Assembly (NCBI GenBank): GCA_026416295.1
Contig: JAOAFL010000058.1
Span: 1 to 64,000, forward strand
Direction of reading: 5' to 3'
DNA: 64,000 nucleotides
From: Burkholderiales bacterium
GTDB taxonomy: Bacteria; Pseudomonadota; Gammaproteobacteria; Burkholderiales; SG8-39
Made by a program: the position numbers and the translations under genes. The notes under the pieces are model-generated. The model did no database searches and had not been told where the DNA came from. It worked only from the letters and a program-made list of their open reading frames with translations. Shown here piece by piece: positions 19,709 through 29,217 of the stretch; the first letter of the stretch is position 1, and the number at the start of each line of letters is the position of its first letter.

Positions 19709-19783
19709 GCGCATAGCGAACGTTAAGGGGCGCGCCGGGGCGCGGCGCTTAGAATCTCGGGCGGCTCAGGGAGGACCGAAGCG

Positions 19784-20596
19784 ATGTTCACCGTCAATCC
19801 GTTCGCGAGCGTCGCCGGCGCGCTGTCGCCCGCGTTCATGCAGTGGTACGTGGTCGCGATGATCGCGCTCGTCGCGCTCGGCACGATCTTCGACGTCGTG
19901 CACAAGGGCAGCGCACGGTACTTCTTCGAGAACTGGCGCCGCACGCGGGAAAGCGGGGCGCGCGCGGTCGGCGCAAGAGAACTCCTCGGCATCGCGGTGC
20001 AGACGCTCCTCGTCGACGTGCTCGCCTCGGGCGAGTTCTGCAACCTGCGCCGGCGGATCGCGCACCTGCTCGGGATGTACGGATTCGTGTTCTACGTCGT
20101 CGCCACCGCGGTGCTCGTGTTCGATCCGGCCGCGGCGCCGTTCTGGATCGCGCTCTGGTGGCTCGGTGCGGCGCTCGTCTGCGTCGGCGGCTACTGGTTC
20201 TGGTTCTTCATCCGCGTGGACGTCGCCGCCGAAGGCCACTCGCCGTTCCGGGTGATGCGCGCCGACCTCTTCATCCTGTCGCTGCTGGCGAGCGCGACGC
20301 TCGCGCTCGTGTGGGCAGCCGCCGGCGGCGGAACCGGCGTGCTGTTCTGGCTGTACCTTCTCGCGACCGCCGTGCTCTTCGGCGGCGTGCCGTGGTCGAA
20401 GTTCGCGCACATGTTCTTCAAGCCGGCGGCAGCGTTCGAGAAGCGCCTCGCGCAGGCGAACGGAAGCTTCGAGAACCTGCCGACGCTGAGCCGCGACGAT
20501 CCGGAGCAGCGCCTGCGCCACTCGATGACGCTGCTTCGCGACGCCCCGATGGACATGGGGCTCGGCATCACGCGGGAGGCGCCGCGGCACTATTGA
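19784..20596 (+). CDS. aprM: AprM-like membrane anchor of APS reductase
   Basis: Hydrophobic 270 aa ORF directly before aprBA. Confidence 0.85.
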   Translation: MFTVNPFASVAGALSPAFMQWYVVAMIALVALGTIFDVVHKGSARYFFENWRRTRESGARAVGARELLGIAVQTLLVDVLASGEFCNLRRRIAHLLGMYGFVFYVVATAVLVFDPAAAPFWIALWWLGAALVCVGGYWFWFFIRVDVAAEGHSPFRVMRADLFILSLLASATLALVWAAAGGGTGVLFWLYLLATAVLFGGVPWSKFAHMFFKPAAAFEKRLAQANGSFENLPTLSRDDPEQRLRHSMTLLRDAPMDMGLGITREAPRHY

Positions 20597-20646
20597 GGCG
20601 CCGCGGCCGGGCGATTCGATCCGTGACGAGCAAGGGAGACTGACGA

Positions 20647-21126
20647 ATGCCGACCTTCGTCTACATGACGAGGTGCGACGGGTGCGGCCACTGCGTCGAC
20701 ATCTGCCCGTCGGACATCATGCACATCGACAAAACGTATCGGCGCGCCTACAACATCGAGCCGAACATGTGCTGGGAGTGCTACTCGTGCGTCAAGGCCT
20801 GCCCCCAGCACGCGATCGACGTGCGCGGCTACGCCGATTTCGCGCCGCTCGGGCACAGCGTGCGCGTGCACCGCGACGAGCAGCGCGGCACGATCGCCTG
20901 GCGGATCAAGTTCCGCAACGGCACCGAGAAGAACTTCCTCTCGCCGATCACCACCAAGCCCTGGGGGCAGGCGATCCCGGACCTGCGCAAGGTGCCGCCG
21001 CCGACCAAAGAAATGCGCGCGAGCCAGCTCCTTTTCAACGAACCGAAATACCTGCGCTTCGACGACGGCGGCCTGCGCACGCTCAAGGACGCGGGTCTCA
21101 CGTTCAAGAAAGGCGTGTTCTACTAA
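20647..21126 (+). CDS. aprB: APS reductase beta subunit
   Basis: MPTFVYMTRCDGCGHCVDICPSDIM...CWECYSCVKACPQHAIDVRGYADFAPLG. Confidence 0.97.
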   Translation: MPTFVYMTRCDGCGHCVDICPSDIMHIDKTYRRAYNIEPNMCWECYSCVKACPQHAIDVRGYADFAPLGHSVRVHRDEQRGTIAWRIKFRNGTEKNFLSPITTKPWGQAIPDLRKVPPPTKEMRASQLLFNEPKYLRFDDGGLRTLKDAGLTFKKGVFY

Positions 21127-22991
21127 TGGCCTACGACACCATCATCGAGGACGGCATCGACGTCCTGATCATCGGCGGCGGCATGGGCGGCTGCGGCGCC
21201 GCGTTCGAGGCGCGCTACTGGGGGCAGGACAAGAAGATCGTGATCGCCGAAAAGGCGAACATCGACCGCTCCGGCGCGGTCGCGCAGGGGCTGTACGCGA
21301 TCAACTGCTACATGGGCACGCGCTGGGGCGAGAACCAGCCGGAGGATCATGTGCGCTACGCGCGCATCGACCTCATGGGCATGGTGCGCGAGGACCTTCA
21401 GTTCGACATGGCGCGCCACGTCGATTCGACGGTGCACCAGTTCGAGGAGTGGGGCCTGCCGATCATGCGCAACCCGAAGACCGGGCGCTACCAGCGCGAA
21501 GGCCGCTGGCAGATCATGATCCACGGCGAATCCTACAAGCCGATCGTCGCCGAGGCGGCGAAAAAATCCGTCGACAAGGTCTTCAACCGCATCTGCGTCA
21601 CCCACCTGCTGATGGACGAGCGCCGCGAGAACCGGGTAGCGGGCGCCGTCGGCTTCAACGTGCGCACCGGCAACTTCCACGTGTTCAAGGCGAAGACGGT
21701 GATCTGCGCGGCGGGCGGCGCCTCCAACATCTTCAAGCCGCGCTCGGTCGGCGAGGGCGCCGGGCGCACCTGGTACGCGCCGTGGTCGTCCGCCTCGGCC
21801 TACGGGCTGCTCATCAACGCCGGCGCGAAGATGACGCAGATGGAAAACCGCATCGTGCTCGCGCGCTTCAAGGACGGCTACGGGCCGGTCGGCGCCTATT
21901 TTCTGCACCTCAAGACCTACACGCAGAACGGCTACGGCGAGGAGTACGAATCGAAGTGGTGGCCCGAGCTGCAGAAGATGGTCGGCAAGGAGTACCTCGA
22001 CCCGGAATCCTGGCACCTCACCCACCGGCCGATTCCGACCTGCCTGCGCAACCACGCGATCATCGCCGAGATCAACGCCGGCCGCGGTCCGATCCACATG
22101 GTGACGATGCGCGCCTTCCAGGACCCGCATCTGGAGGAAGTCGGCTGGGAGAACTTCCTCGGCATGACGGTCGGGCAGGCGGTGCTGTGGGCCGCAACCG
22201 ACGTCGATCCGAAGAACGAGAACCCGGAGCTGATCACCTCGGAACCCTACGTGATGGGCTCGCACGCGACCGGCTCGGGCGCCTGGTGCTCGGGGCCGGA
22301 GGACCTCTCGCCGCCGGAGTACTTCTGGGGCTACAACCGCATGACGACGGTGCACGGCCTCTTCGGCGCGGGCGACGCGGTGGGCGGCACGCCGCATGCG
22401 TTTTCGTCCGGCTCGTTCACCGAAGGGCGGCTCGCGGCGAAGGCCGCGTGCAAGTATATCGACGACGGCAAGGCCGAGGGTATCGTCGTGTCGCAGGCGC
22501 AGATCGAGCGCCTGAAGGCCGAGGTCTACAAGCCGCTCGAGCACTACCGGATCTATCGCAACGCGGTGGTCGCGGGCGACGTCAACCCGTACTACCTCAC
22601 CCCCCAGCAGGGGCTCGATCGGCTGCAGAAGCTGATGGACGAGTACTGCGGCGGCGTGACGGCGAACTACATGACGAACGAGAAGCTGCTCCTCATCGGC
22701 CTGAAGAAGCTCCGCATCCTCGAGGAGGATCTGGAAAAGCTCGCCGCGGCGGACCTGCACCAGCTGCTGCGCGCCTGGGAACTGAAGCACCGGCACCGCG
22801 CGGCCGAATGCGTGACGCACCACACGCTGTTCCGCAAGGAAACGCGCTGGCCGGGCTACTACTATCGCGGCGACTACCTCAGGCTGGACGACAAGAACTG
22901 GCACGTGCTCACCGTGTCGCGCCGCGATCCGCAGACGGGCGAATACACGATGGAAAAGGCGCCGCTCTACCACCTGGTGGAGGACAAGTAG
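21126..22991 (+). CDS. aprA: APS reductase alpha subunit
   Basis: VLIIGGGMGGCGAAFEARYWG...EKANIDRSGAVAQGLYAINCYMG...; 1-nt overlap with aprB. Confidence 0.97.
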   Translation: MAYDTIIEDGIDVLIIGGGMGGCGAAFEARYWGQDKKIVIAEKANIDRSGAVAQGLYAINCYMGTRWGENQPEDHVRYARIDLMGMVREDLQFDMARHVDSTVHQFEEWGLPIMRNPKTGRYQREGRWQIMIHGESYKPIVAEAAKKSVDKVFNRICVTHLLMDERRENRVAGAVGFNVRTGNFHVFKAKTVICAAGGASNIFKPRSVGEGAGRTWYAPWSSASAYGLLINAGAKMTQMENRIVLARFKDGYGPVGAYFLHLKTYTQNGYGEEYESKWWPELQKMVGKEYLDPESWHLTHRPIPTCLRNHAIIAEINAGRGPIHMVTMRAFQDPHLEEVGWENFLGMTVGQAVLWAATDVDPKNENPELITSEPYVMGSHATGSGAWCSGPEDLSPPEYFWGYNRMTTVHGLFGAGDAVGGTPHAFSSGSFTEGRLAAKAACKYIDDGKAEGIVVSQAQIERLKAEVYKPLEHYRIYRNAVVAGDVNPYYLTPQQGLDRLQKLMDEYCGGVTANYMTNEKLLLIGLKKLRILEEDLEKLAAADLHQLLRAWELKHRHRAAECVTHHTLFRKETRWPGYYYRGDYLRLDDKNWHVLTVSRRDPQTGEYTMEKAPLYHLVEDK

Positions 22992-22994
22992 CGA

Positions 22995-23015
22995 CCGCGG
23001 GCGACTCGCCCGCGG
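22995..23015 (+). other. GC-rich hairpin directly after the aprA stop
   Basis: CCGCGGGC-GACTC-GCCCGCGG, no T-tract. Confidence 0.4.
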
Positions 23016-23034
23016 CGATCCGCTGTCGCCGCGC

Positions 23035-23385
23035 GTGAACATCACCGACCGATCGGACGAGGAGATCCTCGCGTGGGCCGAGCCGATGTGGCGCAACCTC
23101 GTGCGCAGCTCGAACGCCGGCAACTACGGCGAGTTCGCGCGCGACTTCGCGCGGCCCTTCGCGCTCGCGATGGACGAGGTCGCGTTCGGGCACCAGTTCG
23201 CGAACAGCGCGCTCGCGCGCGAGCTGTCCGAGGACTTCGACCCGCTCGGCATCCTGCGCCGCGGCGCGCACGTGACGGTGCTCTTTCGCCAGCGCAGCAC
23301 CCGCCGGCCGGGCGAATGGCTCGGGCGGCTCGTTCTCGGCTACGAGGACGGAAAAGTGAAGATCTTCGGCGCGACCGTTTTCTGA
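23035..23385 (+). CDS. Hypothetical protein of the apr locus
   Basis: 116 aa ORF, GTG start, MNITDRSDEEILAWAEPMWRNLV..., tightly packed between aprA and the SlyD-like gene. Confidence 0.7.
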   Translation: MNITDRSDEEILAWAEPMWRNLVRSSNAGNYGEFARDFARPFALAMDEVAFGHQFANSALARELSEDFDPLGILRRGAHVTVLFRQRSTRRPGEWLGRLVLGYEDGKVKIFGATVF

Positions 23386-23397
23386 CCGGAGCCTAGC

Positions 23398-23907
23398 GTG
23401 GCCGAGACCGTTCGCGCCGGAAAATACGTCGAGCTCGCCTACAAGGTGAGCGACCGGCAGACGGGACGCGTGCTGACGGCGGTCGAGTTTCCGCTCGGCT
23501 ACGTGCACGGGTTCAACGAGATCCTGTCGCCCGCGATCCACGCCGCGCTCGAAGGCCGGGCGGCGGGCGACGTGATCGAGGTGCCGATCGACGGTCGGCA
23601 CATCTTCGGCGGCAGGGACGAGTCGCTCGTCGTCGTCGAGCGGCTGGAAAACGTGCCCGAGGAGTACCGACAGGTCGGCATGTCGATCCTCATGGAAAAC
23701 GATCGCGGCGAGCTGCGCACCTTTCACGTCACCCGCATGGACGAGGAGACGCTCACCCTCGACGGCAACAACCCGCTCTGCGAGCGCGAGGTCGTCTTCC
23801 GGCTCGAAGTGCTCGCGGTGCGCGACGCGACCGACGCCGAAAAAGCGGCCGGCGGCCCGCCACCGGCGGCACCCGCGGTCGATTCCTCGCGGCTGCGGCC
23901 GATCTAG
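23398..23907 (+). CDS. SlyD/FKBP-type peptidyl-prolyl isomerase-like protein
   Basis: YVELAYKVSDRQTGRVL...PLGYVHGFNEILSPAIHAALEGRAAGDVIEVPI. Confidence 0.75.
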   Translation: MAETVRAGKYVELAYKVSDRQTGRVLTAVEFPLGYVHGFNEILSPAIHAALEGRAAGDVIEVPIDGRHIFGGRDESLVVVERLENVPEEYRQVGMSILMENDRGELRTFHVTRMDEETLTLDGNNPLCEREVVFRLEVLAVRDATDAEKAAGGPPPAAPAVDSSRLRPI

Positions 23908-23957
23908 CCCGCCGAGGCGCGCGCGTCCCGCCATCGAAACGCATCGTCGGAGGAGTC

Positions 23958-24116
23958 ATGGAAGAGCAGAAACCCCTGCCCAAGGTGCCCGACGGGCACG
24001 CGCGGTTCGTGACCACGCGCCAGTTGCCGCCCACCGAGAAGGGCTTCGTCGGCTTCGAGACGATCTGGGAACCGCCGCACAAGGAGGCGGAGTACGAGAC
24101 GCCGAAAGCGCCGTAG
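23958..24116 (+). CDS. 52-aa small hypothetical protein of the apr locus
   Basis: GGAGGA RBS then MEEQKPLPKVPDGHARFVTTRQLPPTEKGFVGFETIWEPPHKEAEYETPKAP; 7-bp-stem hairpin directly downstream (24118-24136). Confidence 0.6.
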   Translation: MEEQKPLPKVPDGHARFVTTRQLPPTEKGFVGFETIWEPPHKEAEYETPKAP

Positions 24117-24258
24117 CCGGCATCGGCGGGATGCCGCCTGCCGCGCCTTTCGTGCATTACCCTAGCAAATCGCTCGGCTATTCGGGCGCCCGGCTCGCTT
24201 CAAGCGCCAGCGCGTTTATGCTTGAATCAGCTTTTTCTAATACACGCGCAGCGCCCCG

Positions 24259-25185
24259 ATGGCCGACCGGCGGCTCCAGGTCTTTCACGCGGTCGCAAAG
24301 CACCTCTCCTTCACCAAGGCGGCCGAAGCGCTCTTCATGACGCAGCCGGCGGTGACGTTCCAGATCCGCCAGCTCGAGGAACAGTTCAACACGCGGCTCT
24401 TCGACCGCGCGCACGGGCGCATTTCGCTCACGCCGGCCGGGGCGATGGCGTTCGGCTACGCCGAGCGCATCCTCGCGCTCTCGGCCGAGATGGAGGCGCG
24501 CCTGAGGGAAATGAGCGGGCAGATCGCCGGGCCGCTGCTGATCGGCGCGAGCACCACGATCGCCGATTTTCTGCTGCCGCAGGTGCTCGGCGAGTTCAAG
24601 TCCCGCCATCCGGCCGTCTTGCCGCGGCTCTTCGTCGCCAACTCCGAGGCGGTGCAGGGCCGCATCGCCGAGCGCAGCCTCGACCTCGGCTTCATCGAGG
24701 GCGATTCGCATCTGCCCTCTCTCGTCGGCGAAGTCTGCTGCGAGGACGAGCTGCAGGTGGTGTGCGTGCCCTCGCATCCGCTCGCGCGACACAAGTCGAT
24801 TGCGCCCAAGGCGCTCACCGAGCACGCGTATGTCAGCCGCGAGCCCGGCTCGGGAACGCGGCAGGTGATCGACCACTACCTCGAGAAACAGGGTCTTGCG
24901 CCTGCGGCGCTCAACGTCGTGATGGAGGCCGGAAGCCCCGAGGCGCTCAAAGGGCTGGTCGCGACCGGGCTCGGTTTTGCGATCATGTCGCGCGCCACCG
25001 TGGCGAAGGAGGTCCGCCTCGGCCAGCTGGTACGCGTGCCGCTCGCTCCGCCGCTCATCCGCAACCTGTCGGTGGTCTATCCGCGCGAGCGCATCCACTC
25101 CGGGCTCGTCACCCGCTTCATCGATTTCGCCAAAGAGCGGCTCGGGAACGCGCGCGCGCCCGAGACCGCGGCCGCGCGCCGCTGA
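24259..25185 (+). CDS. LysR-family transcriptional regulator
   Basis: RLQVFHAVAKHLSFTKAAEALFMTQPAVTFQIRQLEEQFNTRLF. Confidence 0.9.
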   Translation: MADRRLQVFHAVAKHLSFTKAAEALFMTQPAVTFQIRQLEEQFNTRLFDRAHGRISLTPAGAMAFGYAERILALSAEMEARLREMSGQIAGPLLIGASTTIADFLLPQVLGEFKSRHPAVLPRLFVANSEAVQGRIAERSLDLGFIEGDSHLPSLVGEVCCEDELQVVCVPSHPLARHKSIAPKALTEHAYVSREPGSGTRQVIDHYLEKQGLAPAALNVVMEAGSPEALKGLVATGLGFAIMSRATVAKEVRLGQLVRVPLAPPLIRNLSVVYPRERIHSGLVTRFIDFAKERLGNARAPETAAARR

Positions 25186-25207
25186 GCGGGGCGCGATAAT
25201 ACGCGCG

Positions 25208-25603
25208 ATGGTGGAGCTCGATCCGAAGGAAGCCTACGAGTTCCTGCAGCAGAACCCGGACGCGCTGTTCATCGACGTGCGCAGCGAGATGGAGTACCTC
25301 TTCGTCGGCCATCCGGTCGGCGCGCTGCACGTGTCCTGGAACGACGGGCCGGACTGGGAGGTGAATCCGCACTTCGTCGGCCAGGTGAAGAAACTCGCCG
25401 GCACCGACCACAGCACGCGCCCGATCGTGCTCATCTGCCGCAGCGGCAACCGCTCGCGCGAGGCGGGCGAGGAACTGGAGCGCCACGGCTTCACGCGCAT
25501 CTACCACGTGCGCCACGGCTTCGAGGGCGACCTCGACAGCCGCCACCGGCGCAACTCGAAGAACGGCTGGCGCTTCGACGGGCTGCCCTGGGAGCAGTGC
25601 TGA
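25208..25603 (+). CDS. Rhodanese-like sulfurtransferase
   Basis: FIDVRSEMEYLFVGHPVGALHVSW and active loop CRSGNRS. Confidence 0.9.
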   Translation: MVELDPKEAYEFLQQNPDALFIDVRSEMEYLFVGHPVGALHVSWNDGPDWEVNPHFVGQVKKLAGTDHSTRPIVLICRSGNRSREAGEELERHGFTRIYHVRHGFEGDLDSRHRRNSKNGWRFDGLPWEQC

Positions 25604-25616
25604 AGCCGCGCCGGGG

Positions 25617-26834
25617 CTACCGCGCCGAGTGGCCGGTGAGCTTCACCTCGACGCGCTCGTGCGCTTCCAGCCCCGCGTAGTACTCGCGCAGGATTTCGAG
25701 CACCTCCGGCCGCGAGAATTCCGGTGGCACCGGGCTGCCTTCCGAGAGCCACTTGCGCAGTTTCGTTCCCGAGACGAGGAGCCGATCCGCGTCCTCGTGC
25801 GGGCAGGTGCGGCCCGAGGCCATGCCGCCGCAGCGGTAGCACCAGAACGTCCAGTCCATCTTCATCGGCCGGATCTCGAGCGCCCCGCGCGGGATCTCGT
25901 CGAAGATTCGGTGCGCGTCGAACGGCCCGTAGTAGCTGCCCACCCCCGCGTGGTCGCGCCCGACGATCAGGTGCGAACAGCCGTAGTTCTGGCGAAAGAG
26001 GGCGTGCAGCAGCGCCTCGCGCGGGCCGGCGTAGCGCATATCGAGCGGATAGCCCGCCTGAAGCACCGTGTCCTTGCGGAAATAGCGCTCGATCAGCACC
26101 GCGATCGCGCGCGTGCGCACTTCGGCCGGGATGTCCCCGGGCTTGAGATTGCCGAGGAGCGAATGGATGAGCACGCCGTCGCAGGTCTCGATCGCGACCT
26201 TCACCAGGTATTCGTGCGAGCGGTGCATCGGGTTGCGGGTCTGGAACGCCGCGATGCGCGACCAGCCGAGGCGCTCGAACGCGGCGCGGGTTTCGGCCGG
26301 CGTCATGAAAAGCGCGCCGTAGCGCGCGCGGAATCCGCCGTCGGAGAGGACGCGCACCGGGCCGGCCAGATTCACCTCGCCCTGCGCCATCACCATTTTC
26401 ACCCCCGGATGCTCCGGGTCGGTGGTGCGAAACACCATCGCGCACTCGTGCGCCTTGTCGATCGTGTATTTTTCGGTGATGCGCATCGTCGCGAGGATGT
26501 CGTCGCTCTCGGGGTCAAGGAGCGCGACCTCTGCGCCGACCCTCACGCCGTCCGCGGCGGCGCGCTCGGCCGACAGCGTGATCGGGATCGGCCAGAACAG
26601 ACCGTTCGCGAGCTCCATGCCGTCGCAGACGCGCTGCCAGTCGCCGTACGTCATGAACCCCTCGAGCGGCGTGAAGCCGCCGATGCCGAGCATCACGAGG
26701 TCGCCCTTTTCGCGCGAGCTGATGCGCAGTTTCGGAAGCGTTTCGGCGCGGCGCCGCTCTTCGGCGGCGTGCGCCGGATCGAGCAGCAGGGGCTTCAGGC
26801 CCCGGCCGCCGTGGGGAGCGACAAGACCGGGCAT
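25617..26834 (-). CDS. sat: ATP sulfurylase
   Basis: [32 protein letters not shown], CxxCG zinc-type motif. Confidence 0.95.
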   Translation of the reverse strand: MPGLVAPHGGRGLKPLLLDPAHAAEERRRAETLPKLRISSREKGDLVMLGIGGFTPLEGFMTYGDWQRVCDGMELANGLFWPIPITLSAERAAADGVRVGAEVALLDPESDDILATMRITEKYTIDKAHECAMVFRTTDPEHPGVKMVMAQGEVNLAGPVRVLSDGGFRARYGALFMTPAETRAAFERLGWSRIAAFQTRNPMHRSHEYLVKVAIETCDGVLIHSLLGNLKPGDIPAEVRTRAIAVLIERYFRKDTVLQAGYPLDMRYAGPREALLHALFRQNYGCSHLIVGRDHAGVGSYYGPFDAHRIFDEIPRGALEIRPMKMDWTFWCYRCGGMASGRTCPHEDADRLLVSGTKLRKWLSEGSPVPPEFSRPEVLEILREYYAGLEAHERVEVKLTGHSAR

Positions 26835-26943
26835 GCGGGCGGGGACGCGGTACGAATCCGGCGATACGCTAGCACGGCGCGCGCGCGCACCGAACGCGTA
26901 ATGCTGATGCGCCGATAAGCGCGCTCGATTTCCCGCGCGCGGG

Positions 26944-28065
26944 TCAGCCCTCCTCGAGCAGCGCGTATTGCACCTTCATCGTCGCCGCGGCGCCGGCGAT
27001 CATCGCCGCGAGCGCGAGAAAGGAACCGAGCGCGAGGGTCGAGGCGCCGGTCACGCCCTGGCCGATCGTGCAACCCATCGCGGTGAACCCGCCGAATCCC
27101 ATCAGCAACCCGCCGACCACGTGGCGCACGAAGTCGCCCACCGACACGAACCACTCGAACCGGAAGCTCCCGCTCGCGAGCGAGTAGAGCAGCGAGCCGA
27201 CGATCACGCCGAACACCGCCATCACGCCGAAGTTGAGGAGCGTCCAGCGGCCCGGCTCCATCAGGTAGCGCCCGGTATCGCCGATCGGGCTCACGAAGGT
27301 GAACGACTGCACTTCGACCCGGCTCGGCCGCTCCTCGGCGAAAGCCGCTGCCTCGCGCCAGGCCTCGCTCCAGGGTCCGCCGGTGATCACCCAGCCGGCC
27401 ACCACCGCCAGCCCGACCACGACGCCCCCGGCGACGAGCTCGCGATTTGCGCGGAAGTCGGGAGAGCGCAGCACGAACCAGAGCAGCCCCCCGACGACGA
27501 TCGCCGCGGCGATCGCGCGCGCGGCGCCCCCGCGCGCGCCGGTCGCCGCCGCGACGAACGCATCGACGCTCTGCGCGGAGATGTTCCAGGCGCCGAGATC
27601 GACGATCGTCGGCCGCACCCAGCTCATCACCGCGACGCTGAAGAGCTGTGTCGTGAACATCGCGTAGGCGACCGCGCCGATCGCGATCGCGACGACCAAG
27701 GATTTCGCGTTTCCGCCGCCGATGCGCACGAGCGTCTTCGAGCCGCAGCCGCTCGCGAGCGTCATGCCGATGCCGAAGAGAAAGCCGCCGACGAGGTAGC
27801 GCAGCCAGGCGAACTGCGGCGTGCGGTACGGCGGCTGCGTGTTCTCCGGAAGCGTCACCAGCCCGGCGAGTTCGAGCACCGTGAGCCCGCCGGCGGCGAC
27901 CGCCACCGCGAGCAGCCAGGCGCGCAGCCGTCCGGTGTCGCCGATATTGACCCAGTCGGACACCGCGCCCATCGTGCAGAAATTGGTCTTCGCCATCGTC
28001 GCGCCCATCACGGTCGCGACGAGAAACACCGCCGCGAGCACCTTGAAGTGGATGTCGAGGTCCAT
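26944..28065 (-). CDS. YeeE/YedE-family (thiosulfate/sulfur) transporter
   Basis: Polytopic ORF with [21 protein letters not shown] and [11 protein letters not shown] motifs. Confidence 0.9.
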   Translation of the reverse strand: MDLDIHFKVLAAVFLVATVMGATMAKTNFCTMGAVSDWVNIGDTGRLRAWLLAVAVAAGGLTVLELAGLVTLPENTQPPYRTPQFAWLRYLVGGFLFGIGMTLASGCGSKTLVRIGGGNAKSLVVAIAIGAVAYAMFTTQLFSVAVMSWVRPTIVDLGAWNISAQSVDAFVAAATGARGGAARAIAAAIVVGGLLWFVLRSPDFRANRELVAGGVVVGLAVVAGWVITGGPWSEAWREAAAFAEERPSRVEVQSFTFVSPIGDTGRYLMEPGRWTLLNFGVMAVFGVIVGSLLYSLASGSFRFEWFVSVGDFVRHVVGGLLMGFGGFTAMGCTIGQGVTGASTLALGSFLALAAMIAGAAATMKVQYALLEEG

Positions 28066-28295
28066 GCCGTTCCCTCCTTGCCTGCTTCGACCGTCGGCGC
28101 CGCCTGCCCCCTCGCCCGATCCCGAAGACCGCGGTCGGCCCGCCGCGCCGGCCGCACGCCGACATAAGGGCGGCGAATCGGCGCATCAGGTGAAATTTTT
28201 TGTCGCGGCGACGCGTTCGTCGCATAGTAGCAATTCCACTTGCGCGCCGTAGAGGGCTGCGGGAAGATTGCGACGATGCGACAAAGGAGGACGCG

Positions 28296-28808
28296 ATGAC
28301 ATCCGGATTCGAACGCTCGCGGCGGAGGATGCTGAGGCTCATCGGGGCGGCGGGGGCCGCTGCCGGCGCGATCTCGCTCGGCCTGGCGATTCCGGCGATC
28401 CCGGCCGGCGCCCAGCAGGCGCTCGGCATGCCGCAGGACGAGGAAAAAGTCGCCGACACGATGAAGCGGCTCTTCGGCAACCGCACCATCCAGGACGCCG
28501 GGGACCGGCTCAAGGTGGACGCGCCGCTCATCGCCGAAAACGGCTCGGTGGTGCCGATCAAGGTGGATGCCGAGCTGCCGATGGCGCCCGACAAGTACGT
28601 GAAGAACATCTACATCATCGCCGACAAGAACCGCCGGCCCCTGAACGCCAGGTTCTCGCTCACGCCCGATGCCGGCAAGGCGTCGATCGCGACCAACATT
28701 CGCCTCGCTTCGACGAGCGACGTGCGCGTCATCGCCGAGATGAGCGACGGCACGCTCTTCGGCGTCACGCGCGAGGTGAAGGTCACCGTCGGCGGCTGCG
28801 GCGGCTGA
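28296..28808 (+). CDS. soxY: Sulfur carrier protein SoxY
   Basis: Twin-Arg-like signal and C-terminal GGCGG. Confidence 0.96.
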   Translation: MTSGFERSRRRMLRLIGAAGAAAGAISLGLAIPAIPAGAQQALGMPQDEEKVADTMKRLFGNRTIQDAGDRLKVDAPLIAENGSVVPIKVDAELPMAPDKYVKNIYIIADKNRRPLNARFSLTPDAGKASIATNIRLASTSDVRVIAEMSDGTLFGVTREVKVTVGGCGG

Positions 28809-28850
28809 GCGGGCGCGCTCGCTTGAGACTGACCGAGAGGAGGCTGGCCG

Positions 28851-29174
28851 ATGTCGGTGGGACAGGTTCGTATCCGCGTGCCGGAAAAGGCGAAGGCGGG
28901 CGAGGTGGTCACGGTGCGCGTGCTCGTCACGCACCCGATGGAGACGCTGCAGTTCAAGGACAACAAGCCGGTGATGAAGCAGTACAACTTCATCCACCGC
29001 GTCGAGGCGACGTATAACGGGCGAAAGGTCTTCGAAGCCGAGATGACGCAGGCGGTGAGCCAGAATCCGCTGATCGCGTTTCCGGTCAAGGTCACCGAGC
29101 CGGGCACGGTCAAGGTGACCTTTCACGAAACCACCGGCAAGACCTACACCGGGGAAGCGCAGATCAGGTTCTGA
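28851..29174 (+). CDS. soxZ: SoxZ
   Basis: 107 aa, directly after soxY, SoxZ-like Ig fold sequence. Confidence 0.95.
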   Translation: MSVGQVRIRVPEKAKAGEVVTVRVLVTHPMETLQFKDNKPVMKQYNFIHRVEATYNGRKVFEAEMTQAVSQNPLIAFPVKVTEPGTVKVTFHETTGKTYTGEAQIRF

Positions 29175-29217
29175 GCTCAGCCGCGGCTTGCGGCAAGCGT
29201 CAAGGAGGAGGCGCTCA

